A DNA stretch of 64,000 bases from Acanthacorydalis orientalis (taxonomy: Eukaryota > Arthropoda > Insecta > Megaloptera > Corydalidae). The notes below the pieces were generated by a model. It was not told the origin of the DNA and did not search any database. It saw only the letters and a program-made list of their open reading frames with translations. The DNA lies in contig CM068316.1 in assembly GCA_034766995.1 (NCBI GenBank), positions 9,929,000 through 9,992,999 of the forward strand, in the 5' to 3' direction. The translations under genes and the position numbers were made by a program. Shown piece after piece: positions 45,547-59,169 of this stretch (positions are counted from its first letter, which is position 1; the number at the start of each line of letters is the position of its first letter).

Positions 45547-46196
45547 ATACAATTTTATTATACAAAGTTAAGCACAGTTTACATTTGAATACAAGTATAG
45601 AAACAGTTATCAAGATTTGTATACAGAAATTTCTACAAGTTAAGTGAATTGTACCAATTAAAAAATCCTATAAATTTATATTAACATAGGCACTTTGTTA
45701 CATACATGCATTTGTACCAATACCGTCAAATTGATTTTATATGAAGTCTATTCAGTAATTCAATTGTATCACGACTTATCAGATCAATTTTAAAATTCCG
45801 ATATGCAAAATGCATGATTCTATGTATGAGCTCTCGGAATATATGAGTATTTGTATCAACGTACGTATCACAACTACTTTACTTGGCCTCTCTCTCATGC
45901 AAATCTTGATATTTGTACCCAAATGTAAACATAACCTGGAGAAGTTGTTTTTTTTACATTGAAAATTCGTCGAGATTGCTTACTTTCCGTTCATACGAGT
46001 AAATTATATGAACAGAAAATTGAGATTTCTTAAAATAAATAACAATTTACTTGACCAAAAATGTAATTATTATATATTTTATTTTCAATTTATAAGATAA
46101 TATTATTACTCCAGCAATTATATAAGTTTGATTTTAATTCATCATTCATAAGTTAATAGTAAAAATTTCTTTTAATATATTTATAATACTTTATTC

Positions 46197-46201
<5 letters not shown>

Positions 46202-46281
<80 letters not shown>
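46202..46281. repeat. (TA)n microsatellite
   Basis: About 80 bp pure TA. Confidence 0.95.
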
Positions 46282-46284
<3 letters not shown>

Positions 46285-46458
46285 AATATTATTTGTTTTT
46301 ATAGACATTCATTTAAATGTAAGGCTCTTAGTCTATTAAGAATTATAGAAAATTAATTTCTAATTAAAAATTGTCATAAGTTTGGACAAGAATATATATT
46401 TGCTAATCAGGAGACCTATGTGATAAGATTTTTCATGAAGCAAATGAGTTTAGTTTTA

Positions 46459-46460
46459 CA

Positions 46461-46521
<61 letters not shown>

Positions 46522-46560
46522 GAGCGTGTGTGTGTGTTCATGATGTACGTGTGTGTGTAT
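46459..46560. repeat. (TA)n followed by (GT)n
   Basis: TA tract to about 46520, then GTGTGTGTGT runs split by short unique bits. Confidence 0.95.
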
Positions 46561-47072
46561 AAATACTTTCTCAAATCCATCATATATAGAATTGATTTTA
46601 TATCTTGGTTTTATATGTGAGACGCGTATCAGTGTACCAAAACAGTAACTTTTCCCACCTGAATCCTTGGAAGTTGAAGGAAACACTAAAAAAAGTCATT
46701 CGTGAGGGGCGGAAGTTCGCGCATATGTAACACAATCACGTAAAATGTAGATGCAAGAAGAAAATCAGAACTTCGAGCTTCGAATATTCTCACGCATCTG
46801 CTAGTTTTGACGAGACTTTGTAGAATACTCGTACGATTTGTGTATCAGCATACTCTCAGGTAACAACAGAAAAAGAACCTAGCAAACACCATATCTTCTA
46901 TTGAATCATTCTCACGAATGATGAAAGTTTCTCGAACAAATTTCAAGCTTACCTTATTTAATACTTAAATAGGTCTACTGAAAGATATACACTAAAGTGG
47001 CTGATATGAGTCGGTTTCTGTTTAATAACAAACTTCTGTTTGTGTGTCTCTCCGTGAACATTTCATTGTTTT

Positions 47073-47075
<3 letters not shown>

Positions 47076-47111
<36 letters not shown>
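47076..47111. repeat. (TA)n microsatellite
   Basis: About 35 bp of TA, 217 bp left of the mariner element. Confidence 0.95.
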
Positions 47112-47113
<2 letters not shown>

Positions 47114-47327
47114 GTTTGTTAAAAGTTTGATGAAAAGTTCCATGTGGTTTTTATAAAAGGATACGTATCTCTTATAATAATTTCAAATAGAAACTTCCTA
47201 GATAAAAATAATACCATTTATTTTTTTTTAAAGTAGATAATTCTTTATAGTCAATAGTGTATCAGATTTATTTCCTTAAAAATTTACTTCCAGATTCACA
47301 TAACAATAAACTTTTTATATGAATGTA

Positions 47328-48134
47328 CGAGGGTCGTTTGACAAGTATGGTAAAAATAGTTAAACAACGGTTTATGGAAAAAATCGATTTTATTTCTCAA
47401 CGTAGTCCCCATTGAGAGAACTATACACTTGATGCAGCGAGTCTGCAAAACACGCACTAGCAGCGGCGATAACATCATCATTCGAAAATTTCTTCCTACC
47501 GAACCAAATTTTCCAGTTTGGGAAGAGAAAGAAGTCGCACGGGGGCAAAACGAAAAATAGAGTTGATGAGGAATCAATTCAAAGCTTAATTTGTGCAATT
47601 TTACCATTGCAACGGTAGATTTGTGGAACGGCGCGTTGTTCTGGTGAAATGGCACTTTTTTGTGCGGCAATCTTGGTCGTTTTTGTTTCAGATCTTTTTT
47701 CAAACGGTCCAATAATGTTGCATAATAGGCTCCTGTTATCGTTTTTCCCTTCGTTATGTAGGATGATTCCTTGTGAATTCCAAAAAACAGTGGCCATCAA
47801 CTTCCCACCCTACAAAACGGCCTTTGCTATCTTCGGTTCACTTTTACCAGTCGTTCCACTGCTTTCACTGGTGCTTTGACTCAGGTATGTAGTGGTGGAT
47901 CTATGCTTCATCCATGGTGACGAATCGACGAAAAAAGGCCTGCTCGTTTTTTATTTTTTGCTGCAACTGCTACAATGCTCGCTTCAAACATCTGTAGAAT
48001 GTGAACAACATGTCGTTTCTGGCTGAAATTTCGCCTATGATTGTTTGAAAGCGACACTTGATTACCGTGATGTTATCAATTGAATGGTGGCGCCACATCT
48101 TCGAAATTTACCAAAGTTATCAAACAACCCCACG
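47328..48134 (-). mobile_element. Mariner element, internally deleted and frameshifted
   Basis: 807 bp with TA duplication and about 25-bp inverted ends (CGAGGGTCGTTTGACAAG on the left, CGTGGGGTTGTTTGATAAC on the right). Minus-strand frames give FVTMDEA-stop-IHHYIPESK, ATVFWNSQGII, KKVPFHQNNAPFHKS and KLHKLSFELIPH. These are mariner motifs: MDExWIHH, VFWDSxGII, FHQDNAPxH, ELxPHPPYSPDLAP. The second catalytic Asp is Asn (HQNNAP), and stops and frameshifts abound. The N-terminal DNA-binding domain is gone. Confidence 0.88.
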
Positions 48135-48999
48135 TAGTTTGATATGAACAAACGAAAAGTTATTTATAGTTAATTGATTTTTTATAGTTTCTATAAATTC
48201 AAAGTTTTACAAAAATGATGGTAACTATTTTTCCTTACGCTTTCATACTAATGACTAGAATACTGATCTACTTTAAAACCTAATAATTAATAAAACATAT
48301 CGTAATCTAAGTAAATGAATAATAACTCAATAATACTTTCTCAATTATAAACTTTCATTTTTGTATAAATGGTTATCACTGCCTCATATGTGCCTCACAA
48401 TGTGTCCTAATTATTTTTGTATTATATAAAATCTATCTTAACACAATACTAATGTATATAAATAAGAAGTTATTAAAAAAAACATTCTTATTTGATCGTT
48501 ACGGAAAACATACAGGAATAAGATGCAGATGAAAAAAATTAAATTTAATGAGTAAGAGCTATATCTGTCTTTCTCTAAGAACAATTAATTTCAATTCAAT
48601 TTATTGTATTTTTCAAATAAAGTCATATCTTATGTTTACATATTTGTGATATTTATCTACATTTATGCTTATGTCAGAAAGAAATGCACAGTATTAAAAA
48701 TAAAGACGGTTGAATATAATCAATAATACATACTAGTTTCATTTCAATTACTATCTTTTGTCTCTTTTCTGATTACATACCGAAAAACAGTCGAGATACC
48801 AGGCAAATAAGAGAATTAAAATATAATAAAATGTATTCAAGTTACAGTTACTCTCATAAATGTCGTTCGTACGGGAATACATATCAAAATTTAAAATGCA
48901 TTGCTGTAATATATGTAAGAATATTTCCGGATAAAAAACGTTTTCTGTCACTTATGATGAATTGTATAAAAGATTGCTGACTTCAGTTCAGCACGAAGT

Positions 49000-49055
<56 letters not shown>

Positions 49056-49063
49056 TATATTTA
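49000..49063. repeat. (TA)n microsatellite
   Basis: TA with one GTA interruption. Confidence 0.95.
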
Positions 49064-49771
49064 TACGTTTTATTCTCAGGTACAATTTTTCATCTTGCTA
49101 TTCTTTCATATATCCTCCAGGTACTTTAATGATTATATTGAATGTTTAGTATAATAAGTGCAATAAGAAATACTGGAACTATTTTACGTTCATATATATT
49201 ATGTTCATTATTTTATGACATTTTAAATATATAAATGCATTATTAAGACTGTATAAAGTAATAATAAATTGTTAACACATTTATATGTGTATACAAAAAA
49301 TATAAGTAAAGAATCGCTGGTAACATTCAATGCAAAAGTATATAAAAATTGAAACGTTAACAAAGAAAGATATATTTTAAGTCAAAGCAGTAAAGATGAA
49401 TATTTACATTTTTCTGAGTCTTCCTTCTACTTCTTAGTTTTATTTAATTATTATTAAAATTCTCTACGAATTACCGACTAACAAATTATAGGTGCATTAC
49501 ACTATTGAGACTATTGGCATAATCTACTCAGAAAGAAGTTGTAATGCTGTTTAGATGAAGATATAAGGGTTCGATTGGGAGCCTACAATGTCTCAAAATA
49601 AATTAATAAAATATTTTCAATTTATGGTGAGACATTAGAGTTAAAAGTATTTATTTGGATAATAATTCAATAATAAATGAAAGTGATAGAAAGCACAAAG
49701 TTCAAATTTCGATGAAGTTACTCAATAAAAGAAAACTAGCAGTAGAGAATATTACGTTACAGTAAAAAAAC

Positions 49772-49772
<1 letters not shown>

Positions 49773-49855
<83 letters not shown>
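49773..49855. repeat. (TA)n microsatellite
   Basis: About 80 bp TA with one GTA interruption. Confidence 0.95.
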
Positions 49856-49857
<2 letters not shown>

Positions 49858-52104
49858 TTTTCTTTCTCTATATATATACACACACATAAGAAATGGATAG
49901 AAAAAGAAATATAAAGACAGGAAAGTACTGTTACAATTTGGAATACAAAAATATTAAATTTATTGTTAGGAAGAAACAGATTAATGAATTCAATTGTAAG
50001 TAATGCGTTTGTCTTACTCAACTACTTGTTTATACTATAGTTTTTCAATTATTTAGTATAAATACAGGGTCTGCTTTTTTTGTGTTAGCCTACTTATTAT
50101 TTAACAACTCTTGATTACAAGTATGAAGATTCCAATAAACAAAACCTATTTGACTCAAAAAATGGACGCTAAATATGTTTTTAGGATAAGCTAAAATTGT
50201 CTAATGAACAATTTGTAGTTAATTATTAATGGAATAAAGCTGATCGGATTTATTTTCTCTATAAGAAGTACATTAAATTTTATAATAAAATTGTTTCTAC
50301 TGGAAGATTAAGCTACTTTACCATATACAAAATTTGTAAAGAGTATTTAACATTTTTAACTGCTTACAGTAGGGCACAGTAATATTCTCAAGTGCTGTAC
50401 GAGTAAAAGCGGTATATAGAAATTGTTGATTATATATATATATAAACAAATGAAAGCGTTTTTATGAATAATACTTTTTTTTAATTAATAGCATTCTAAA
50501 ACCCTATATCATAAATTAAACTATATTTTATGATGCTCTGGATACTGTTCTATGTAAGTTCTATATTGAAATTTGCAACTGTTACGTTTTATCTTAGTTT
50601 TTTTCCACTAAATTGATCTATTGACGAATTTATGTTTAGATGTTCAGGTATTACTCAGCCAAACATTATATTCCAAGAAAAGCATTGCATGTAACTATAT
50701 TTTTAGATTGTTCATGCCTTAAAAACTTATATATATATATATATAAATCCTCTAACTGTACTCGTGCAGTTACACATCTGTTTATAACTATTAAATATAT
50801 TTTTAACATGCATTTGAATTGTGATATATGTGTAAATCAATTGAAAAGTTAATTTAATAATTTTCATAATTATTTATTTAGTATGAAAATTGATGAATTA
50901 ATCAAAATATTATTTTTTATTAAATAACTACATTATATTTAATACAAAGAATAAACATTATCGTAAAGAATCAGAGAAAACAAGTTGCTGAATATTAAAA
51001 TATAATATTTCTGTTAATCAAGCATTTTTTTAAAAAATCCTTGTATGAAAATTTATAATTGGTATTTAATTTACTAGGAAATATTTGAATCGAATGTTAA
51101 ATCCACTATAAGAAATTATTTGACTGGAGTGAGTTTATTTCTAATTCTTTTTTCAGATTAAAAATTATGTAAGTAAACCTAATGATATTAAAAAATAGAG
51201 ATTATAAATCGATTTTTATTAAAACATTCTGACCAAAATATTTAATTTCTAACATGCTCAGTATAATGAAAAATTGAAATTTGACACTCGGTTAACTGTT
51301 ATGAGATCGATTTTCAATGCTGTTTTAGCTCTCTAAGACGATATATAATACAAAAACATCCTTCAGAACGAAAAAAAAAACACTCGTGTTATTGAAACTG
51401 TAACGCTATTACGATCAAAAATATTACATTTTTCTGCCCAGTTCTTTTTTATAAAACGTCATTATATTTTATTTTCTTATAAAATCGAAGACGGTTTCCT
51501 TCTAAGCTTTTAATTCAGTTGATATACAATTCTTTTTATTCGTTTCTTTTAAACTCACTTTGATCCGTTGTCTGCGTCATCCAATACTGTTTTTCTTCTA
51601 CTCAAAACTCTTTCGTTCAGTATCAATGTTCAAAGAAATAAAATGTATTTAATGTACCATTCATACGACGTGTTATTCTTGAAAATTGTTACAATATAAT
51701 ATAACAAACACTATTATTATTTCAATGTACCTTCATCGAATATTAGAGCTATTAAATTTTATTGTCTTATATATGGTACTATTGTGAAAATGTTAATTAC
51801 AACAGAGTTATGTGACCTTACTAAATTTTAATACAGAATTTAGCGTCAGATTTTGGTTCGTTTAATAGGGGTTGAGAGAGGTCTCGTATTTAAATGACAC
51901 ATTTTGTAATTGTAATTAGTTATTTACTGTACAATGTAAATACAATGTCAATGTTTTCGTTAATTTTATTATTTAATTAAACTTGTGAGTAGATATTCTA
52001 ATATCAAATGTTGAAGCAACAACTGTTGTAAAAACTACATAAAAATGCATGTCCACTTGTTAATAGATGAACAAATATTTATTTACAAGCACACACACAA
52101 ACAT

Positions 52105-52108
52105 ATAT

Positions 52109-52158
<50 letters not shown>
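52105..52158. repeat. (TA)n microsatellite
   Basis: About 50 bp TA, preceded by CACACACAAACATATATCC. Confidence 0.95.
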
Positions 52159-52161
<3 letters not shown>

Positions 52162-52733
52162 CAAAGAGAGAATGAGAGAGAAAATTAATGTCTTAGAACC
52201 TGACAGTTTGTGATTACTGAATAATTTTGTTCAGAATCACAGCGTATTTTAAATCAGTGATGAAAGATCTATTGTCTGAAATTCAAATTTATTCGTCAGC
52301 AGATTTAACTTGAATCACTATGCTAATATATTACCTTATTTTCTTAACGATGAAATAAATTCAATTTATAAAAAAAATAAAGTTAACCAACAGTACAGAA
52401 AAAAGATTTGTCTTGTTTCTCTTTATCTTTTTGGATCATTTGACTATTATCTACTAAGAGTTTCAGCACATGTGCCTTATTTAGGTAGATCTTTGAAACT
52501 TCTGTCTATGAAGATGACATATACCGAAATTAATAGAGAAGAACAGACACTCAGATGATCTAAAAGGATGAAAATTATGAGAACACATCATTAGAATCAC
52601 AGGTATAAAAAACAAACACTTATAATCTCAAAAAAATATTTTATGATGAAGACTACTCAACCAATGACCTTAAGTAAATGTTCATAAAATAATAGCTATC
52701 TTTCTGATCTAGCTAATACACTTACAGATGTTA

Positions 52734-53173
52734 TTAGGTTGGTAGAAAAATAATTGAGGTTTATGCACCCATATGTCAAGATTTTTTGATTTTCCTAGCT
52801 GTTTTAAGTGGGCCAGAACTGTTCGATGACTAACGCGTTTTGTGTAAGCTCTCGAATTATTGTGTGTGGTTTTGATTCAACTAACGCCTTCAGTTAGTCG
52901 TCATGAACTAAAAGACGCCCGCGACCTTCTGCTTTACCACAATTTTGAAATCATAAAAAATGCTCTTATTTGCTTCTTGTCCATCTTTAATTTAATAGCC
53001 CAATTTGAAGTAAAATTAGTAAAAAAAACAAAGTGAATGTTACCAACATATAGACTGAAATATAATTTTTAAAACTGTATTAACATGAGTATGCTAAAAT
53101 GGCATTTTCATTGAAAAAAGTTAAAGTTAGAATTCAGAAAAGGAAAACCAGAATTATCTTTCTACCAGCTTAA
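52734..53173 (-). mobile_element. Mariner deletion derivative, copy 5
   Basis: 440 bp, left end TTAGGTTGGTAGAAAAATAA, right end TTTCTACCAGCTTAA, TA on both sides. It shares the internal sequence of copies 1-3 with many substitutions. The WWFQKF region is lost. Confidence 0.75.
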
Positions 53174-53984
53174 TATTTCTGTGATAAAACTAATCATTTT
53201 ATATAATATAATACCAGGGCAACTATAAAAAAAGGAATATTTAATGATATAGAATGATATAAAACATTTGTTTTCACAAAGGACTTTTTTATTCACTCTA
53301 CAAATCATAATATTATAAAATCTGTTAAAAATGTAAATAATTAATTATTGAGTAAATTTTATTTCTGTTTATATACATTATGAAAGTGATGTTACTATCT
53401 ACAGAAAGATGAGGTACAGAAAAATGTAGATTCTTTGATATGTATCTATCATATAAATTTTGAAAAAAATAAATTACTAATATATTTATAATAAATATAT
53501 CATTTCTTTCAAAATTATGAACATAAATGTTTGATAAGAGAATACCAATCACTTTTTCTCTATTTTGTTCCTTGAATGTGATATTATAACCATATAAATG
53601 TGAATGAATAATAAAGAATATGATAAATAAACAAGTATTAAATGTTTTTGATCAGAAAAAAATGTGATTTGTTTGAGAGTAAAAATTTCATTCCTGAAAG
53701 TAAATCTAGCTATAGCTCAAAAAATACTGTTCAATATATTGTTTATTAGTAATAATTTTGTAAATTATTTGTTTAAAAATATTATTTAATTATAAATGTG
53801 CACTTTTACAAAAAATTGGAAAATTATCGTTAATTAATAATAAAATGTAAGTCTCTTTCTTAGTAATTAACTTGCAGAATATCATTTCCTATTTGATGAA
53901 CTTCGAGTATGTTCAGAAATTGGAATAATTTATTCTTTTGAAAGAGATCAGTGTAACAGAAACCTAGGTAGGTCGATTTAAAAC

Positions 53985-54370
53985 ACCACACGTCGATATA
54001 ATTTACTCTTTCGCAAAATGTGTCAATTTTAGTTTAAAGCAAGTTCACGGTCCGTTGCACGGTTTAATTCACACCGCTGGTTTAAGGGATTAGTCAGCTC
54101 ACTGCACTGGAAACAAGGCGTAAAGTAACAACATTAATGGTATAAATAAATCTTATACCTGTGAGAACTCTGAAGTGAAATTAATGAATCATTTAAAAGC
54201 ACTTGATTGAGAAAATAAACTTGAACGTCGATTCGAAATCAATTTCGGTGCGGCGTGATGAATACCGACCGATCATTTGATCGTTTCCGAATGTGAAGGG
54301 TATTGAAATTAAATGTCAACTTTCTTGATCTCCGCTCTTTGTCGGAGATGTGCAGGAAATTTTAATCTGT
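53985..54370. other. GC-richer patch, possible regulatory sequence
   Basis: Non-repetitive and more balanced in composition than its surroundings (CACGGTCCGTTGCACGG, GGTGCGGCGTGATGAATACC, CGATCATTTGATCG). No open frame survives on either strand. A place to look for a conserved enhancer or promoter element. Confidence 0.3.
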
Positions 54371-54555
54371 TTTGTGAATATGCGGATGCGCGAGTTTTTT
54401 TTTATTACGATGTTTTATTTAATTTTAGCCGTTGTTAGTTTTTCATTTTTATTGAGTTAAGTAGACGTGGAAAATTGAAAATGCATATTGGTATACATAA
54501 ACTCGTACGGCACATAAATCTTCATACACATACTTTTTTTAATACAGGCACATAT

Positions 54556-54587
54556 AACCATACACACACATATACACACACACATAG

Positions 54588-54624
<37 letters not shown>

Positions 54625-54634
54625 CACATACACA
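54556..54634. repeat. (CA)n/(TA)n compound microsatellite
   Basis: CA-rich stretch with interruptions followed by a TA run and a second short CA run. Confidence 0.95.
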
Positions 54635-54833
54635 CACCATGTATGAGTATGTTATATACATTAAATAACGTAGAATGTTCAATAAGTACAATTTATAAAA
54701 ATAAGTAAAAAGTAAACAATATATAACTATAAGCTGTCAGAAGATAAAGCTATATTTATAATATTTAAAAATAAAATGAAATGATTACTTAATTAATTGA
54801 TTATATCGACTTTACTCTCACTATTAACTTTTA

Positions 54834-55056
54834 CAAAAAATTGCTCTCATTTGCTTCTTTTCTATCTTTAATTCAATAGGTCAATTTTAAGTAAAATTAA
54901 TAAGAAAAAACAAAGTCGATATTACCAAAATACAGACCAAAAAATAAACCTTAAAATCATATTAACATGAACACAATGAAATATCACTTTTATTGAAAAA
55001 AAATAATGGTTAGAATTCAGATAACAAAAACTGCAATTATTTTTCTACCAACGTAA
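54834..55056 (-). mobile_element. Mariner derivative, copy 6, truncated
   Basis: Only the right half (TTTGCTTCTTTTCTATCTTT onward to TTTCTACCAACGTAA) of the same family is present. The left end is missing. Confidence 0.7.
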
Positions 55057-55209
55057 TATTTTTAGTGAGTATGTGAATGTGATAAGATACTGTAGTATAA
55101 GGTATATTTTCATGATAATATTAATATAATTATATTTAACCGTTTATTATTTTTATTCAGTATGAGATCAATAACAGCATCTGTGTGATCTTAAATCATT
55201 ATTTATTAT

Positions 55210-55212
<3 letters not shown>

Positions 55213-55263
<51 letters not shown>
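55213..55263. repeat. (TA)n(GT)n microsatellite
   Basis: TA about 37 bp followed by GT about 12 bp. Confidence 0.95.
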
Positions 55264-55632
55264 TTTAATAAGTATTAGATACTTAAATCTAGATAAAAAT
55301 ATTTTCAAGCAAAATTAAATAAAAATTATATTAAAGAGTAAATCTTTTTTATTAAATTTTATAAGTTTTTTAACAGAAAATATATTTCGTACGTAGATCT
55401 ATTTTTGGAAATGTAGTATAAACAGATGCAGATGTATGTTTTTTAATTAAATAAGATATATTTTATATAATTACTTTATATATAAACACACTGAATAAAA
55501 TGAATGTTATTAATTAAACAGTATTATACGTTCATGCGAATATCATGTCAATGTACAAATTGCATATATCATTCATTTTAATCTATGCGAATCTAATAAT
55601 GTAACGAGTTAAATTATATTCGTTGTATTACA

Positions 55633-56606
55633 TACAATATTCATACGTATTTAGGTTACATAAATACAAATATGAGGCTGGTTCAGATAACAAAGACGGG
55701 AAATATTCAGAAAATTATTAATAAGAAATATTTAAACTTGTAAAAAAAACTGATTAGTAAATTATTAGTCAAAATTGATTAGTAAATACTTATTGAAAAC
55801 TTTTGTTGTAATTTTTTTTTGTGCATTGTGGGGTAAATGAAAAATTAATTTGTGAAATTAAATTTAGTCATAGTGTTAATAATACATTGAAAGAAATATA
55901 AATCAACAAATATATTACAAAATATGAAAAAAATATATTCATTGACGGTTTGAAATTGGTAAATCTCTAAGAGAAAAATAAGTACAGAAGAGAAATTGAA
56001 GATAAAAATTATAGAAAATATGTTTTAATGGCAGTAGAATTAAAAATTAATGAAATACTTGATAAAATATTGAATATATAGATATTATTATTAAATAAAA
56101 ACGAATGTGTGTTTGTTTGTAATCCAAAACAAATTGATCTAGAAAACAAATTTAGTAGTTCTAATTCGCATTCTTGTTTGTAAGTTTAAGAGCCGTTGTC
56201 ACAAGACTGGTGCCACAAGATGTGTCTCTACAACAAGAAATTCATTGCTGTTAGTAAATTCGTTTAGATGAATGTTTGTAAGGACCAACTTGTTTCCAGT
56301 TGCCAAGATATATTTTATGGCTCTACAACCATTTCTGTGAAATCGCTCTCACATCTATTATTTTCAAATATGATAAATATACAATATTCATACTTATTTG
56401 GATTACATAAATACAAATACGGGACTGGTCCAGATAACAAAGACGGGAAAATATCCAGAAAATTATTAACAAGAAATATTTAAACTTGTAAAAAACTATG
56501 ATTATTTTTCAAAATGTCATTTTATATCTTGTTTCGGTTTGCATGTATGCAATTATTTTATTCTTAAATTTCACTCCCGCACCCTATCTATACATGTACA
56601 TGAAAA
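55633..56606 (+). repeat. Unknown interspersed repeat, copy A, with 118-bp direct repeat at both ends
   Basis: A segment of about 118 bp (ATATTCATACGTATTTAGG ... GAAATATTTAAACTTGTAAA) occurs at 55633..55750 and again at 56380..56497, about 745 bp apart. The body between, and a tail to about 56606, match 60092..60907. No coding frame is evident. Confidence 0.75.
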
Positions 56607-57758
56607 AGATTAATTTAAAAGAATTTGCAATATTATGTTAATTATTATATATTGTAAAAGTTATTAGAAATGATAAAATACATTTCATTGTTCCATTTAT
56701 AAATCAAAATTAGATTCATTTATATGTTATATTAATTTGAGTTAATATCAGTAAGAATACTAAAATATTTTTGAAACAATAGGAAAATATATGAACTTAA
56801 TTGAAAATCTTTTGGTAAAAAATAAATCTGTATATTTTTAATACTGTCATTTGTTTTACAGAAGATTCTTTTCTAGTAAAAAAAAATATAAATATCATGT
56901 TTATATGCAAATATTTGATGATTAAGTCTATCAGGACCAGAAATTATTGAAAATATTAAGTCAGTACAAATTTTAAACAATAAGAGAGAAAGAGAAAATT
57001 TCACATTTGTTCGTGATATGAAAAATTATATTCAAGGGTTAAAACAGTTGTTTATTTTCATTTTTATTGTCTATTTCTTTTTTGATATTTAATTACCTTA
57101 ATTTTTTTTTATTATAAATTAATAAATTATTTGTTAATTATTAATTATTTTTAATTAATGATTTTTTTAATAGATTTATTTTTTAATATAAAATTTTGAT
57201 TAGTCGATGTGTTGTTTTTAAAAATATTTTGTTGTAACTTCTTGAATAGGTTAATAATTTATTTATTAATATATCAGCCTTATTGTTTTGTTTTTCTGAA
57301 GATGTGTTAATATAGCTATTAATAAAGATTACAATGAATATCATTAAAAATTACAATAAAGGTGAAACTTAAATTACTTACCAATATATTGGATAAATTG
57401 TACGAACACTTCAAGATAAATATAATAACTGTATGAAAACGTGTAAAAGATAATAAAACTGATTCAAATTATGATATACATATACTAAGGACTGATCATG
57501 ATTTTAACAATATGTAAAAACACAGAAATATTGAAAATGAGTCAAAAAAGATTTAAGATGAATATTTTAGAAAATTTCATCAGATGAATTTCGAATTAAA
57601 ATAATAAATTATCACTCAGAATGACTGTACTTTGACAGTAAGAAATATATTAACACCATTAAAAAATAAACCAGTTGACAATCAATGGAAATATTCTTAA
57701 AAATAAAAAGTAAACATATTTGAAGATTTCATAGGACTTATTTTATTGAATAGTGTTC

Positions 57759-58223
57759 GATGTAAAAATTAATTCTGTGCTTTTAAATTAAATCAATCAT
57801 AACTCTGTTCTAAATCAAAATATTGTCTCGTAGTTTTAAGATTTTGAAGTGCTAACCTCAACATTTATAAACACTATATATCTTGACCAGACAATTGGCA
57901 TAATCTCACAAATCAGTAGTGAATTCGATGGCGTTTGAAAAGCAGCATATAAGGCAGTGCATACTTTTCGATAGAATGATTTATTCAGCTGTGGGGGAAC
58001 GTGTTGTGACACATAAAACGTGCAAGAATAGTGGAAGAGGTCTGAAAATGTATTGCGATTTCATTGACTTAAAGCGACCATCTTTTTTTGACAAGAGGTT
58101 CGACAGATGGAGCAAAGTTATATAGAATAATGGAGGATATTTCGAGGATTGAAATGTAATCCACTTTTTTGTAAACATTCATTTTCTATAAAAAAAAACC
58201 GAATTAATTTGTAGACCTAATAA
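57759..58223 (+). mobile_element. 3' fragment of a mariner element with transposase C-terminus
   Basis: An open frame at 57919..58125 runs to RFDRWSKVI; a one-base-shifted or adjacent stretch reads ENNGGYFED before the stop. RW-x-KVIENNGxYF is the C-terminus of mariner transposases. The right end TTTGTAGACCTAATA resembles the TTAGGT-type mariner end. The DDD core is missing. Confidence 0.6.
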
Positions 58224-58342
58224 AAATTGCTTTAGGCTGAAGCAGAATACTAGTATATCAACTAAATAATTGATTAATGTTGGAAATATATTTGAATAAA
58301 TGATAGTTTTTATTTAAAAAAATAAAGTTGCTGTACAATTTA

Positions 58343-58345
<3 letters not shown>

Positions 58346-58382
<37 letters not shown>
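58346..58382. repeat. (TA)n microsatellite next to a transposon
   Basis: TA run ending 8 bp before the left end of the 58390..59169 element. Another TA run starts directly at its right end (59170). Confidence 0.95.
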
Positions 58383-58389
<7 letters not shown>

Positions 58390-58391
<2 letters not shown>

Positions 58392-59169
58392 GGGTTTTCC
58401 GATTGGAGCGGAATTTTTTGAAGGTGATATTTTACAGATGTCTCTATGTCATGGCTGTATTTTGTTTGACATTTTCATTTTTAGTTATGGCTTGATATTA
58501 ATCACAATTCTTCGATAAGTGAGTAAATTTAAAGATACTGGATCGGTTAAAGATAAAGAAATACCAACACATGTTTAATGATTCGGTAGAGTCATTGGTC
58601 TATACATTTTTTGAGAATCAGGCTGGTAAAGCGATTACTGTGAATGGAGAGAGATACTAAAACATAATAACTACTTTTTTGTGAACAGAATTTGATGATA
58701 ATGATTTGAAGGATATGTGGTTCCGTCAAGACGTTACAACAAGCCACATAGCTGATGAAAAAATTGATTTATTGAGGACGAAATTTCCCTGGCAAATTAT
58801 TTTCAGGAATGGAAACATTAATTGCTCACAGAGATTATGCGATTTAACACCGTTAGACTACTTTCCTTCGGATCATGTTAAAGAACAGATGTACGTCAAT
58901 AATCTTAAAACAATTTCCGACCTAAAAGATGAAATCCAAAGAGTAATTGGCGAGATAGAGTCTCAATTGTATAGGAATGTTATTGAAAATTTTAACAAAA
59001 TAATGGTTATTTGTAAGAAAGTGCGGGGTGGTCACTTACACGATATTATTTTTCATTTATAAATGAAATACCTCCAACTAATATTTACAATAAACAAACT
59101 TGAAATTTCAGCACAAATTCTGTGTTTTATTTCAAATTAAAAAAATTACGTCCTTATAGAAAAATCCTG
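58390..59169 (+). mobile_element. Tc1/mariner-superfamily element with C-terminal transposase frame
   Basis: 780 bp between TA dinucleotides, ends AAGGGTTTTCCGATTGGAGC and GTCCTTATAGAAAAATCCTG. The frame 58706..59062 (118 aa) reads MWFRQDVTTSHIADEKIDLL, CDLTPLDYFPSDHVKEQMYV, LKDEIQRVIGEIESQLYRNV and GGHLHDIIFHL. This matches the WFQQDGATxHTA...DLTPLDFFLWGxVKxxVY...GGHLxDIIFH pattern of insect DDE transposases. The second and third acidic residues survive; the first, with the N-terminal half, is deleted. Confidence 0.85.

Noticed and set aside
45319..45613. Tyr/Ile/Met-rich open frames
   Set aside because: Microsatellite translations; likewise those at 17452..17730, 46420..46686, 49752..50021 and 41065..41352.
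49560..49590. GGTTCGATTGGGAG resembling a tRNA T-loop
   Set aside because: No acceptor stem, anticodon arm or D-arm can be placed around it.
51540..51610. Minus-strand mini-exon YWMTQTTDQ followed by a perfect donor GTGAGT
   Set aside because: The acceptor side is purine-rich, phase does not fit the first visible DPP exon, and the peptide does not match the family.
54556..54634. Regularly spaced repeat resembling a CRISPR array
   Set aside because: Simple CA/TA microsatellite without unique spacers; the genome is eukaryotic.
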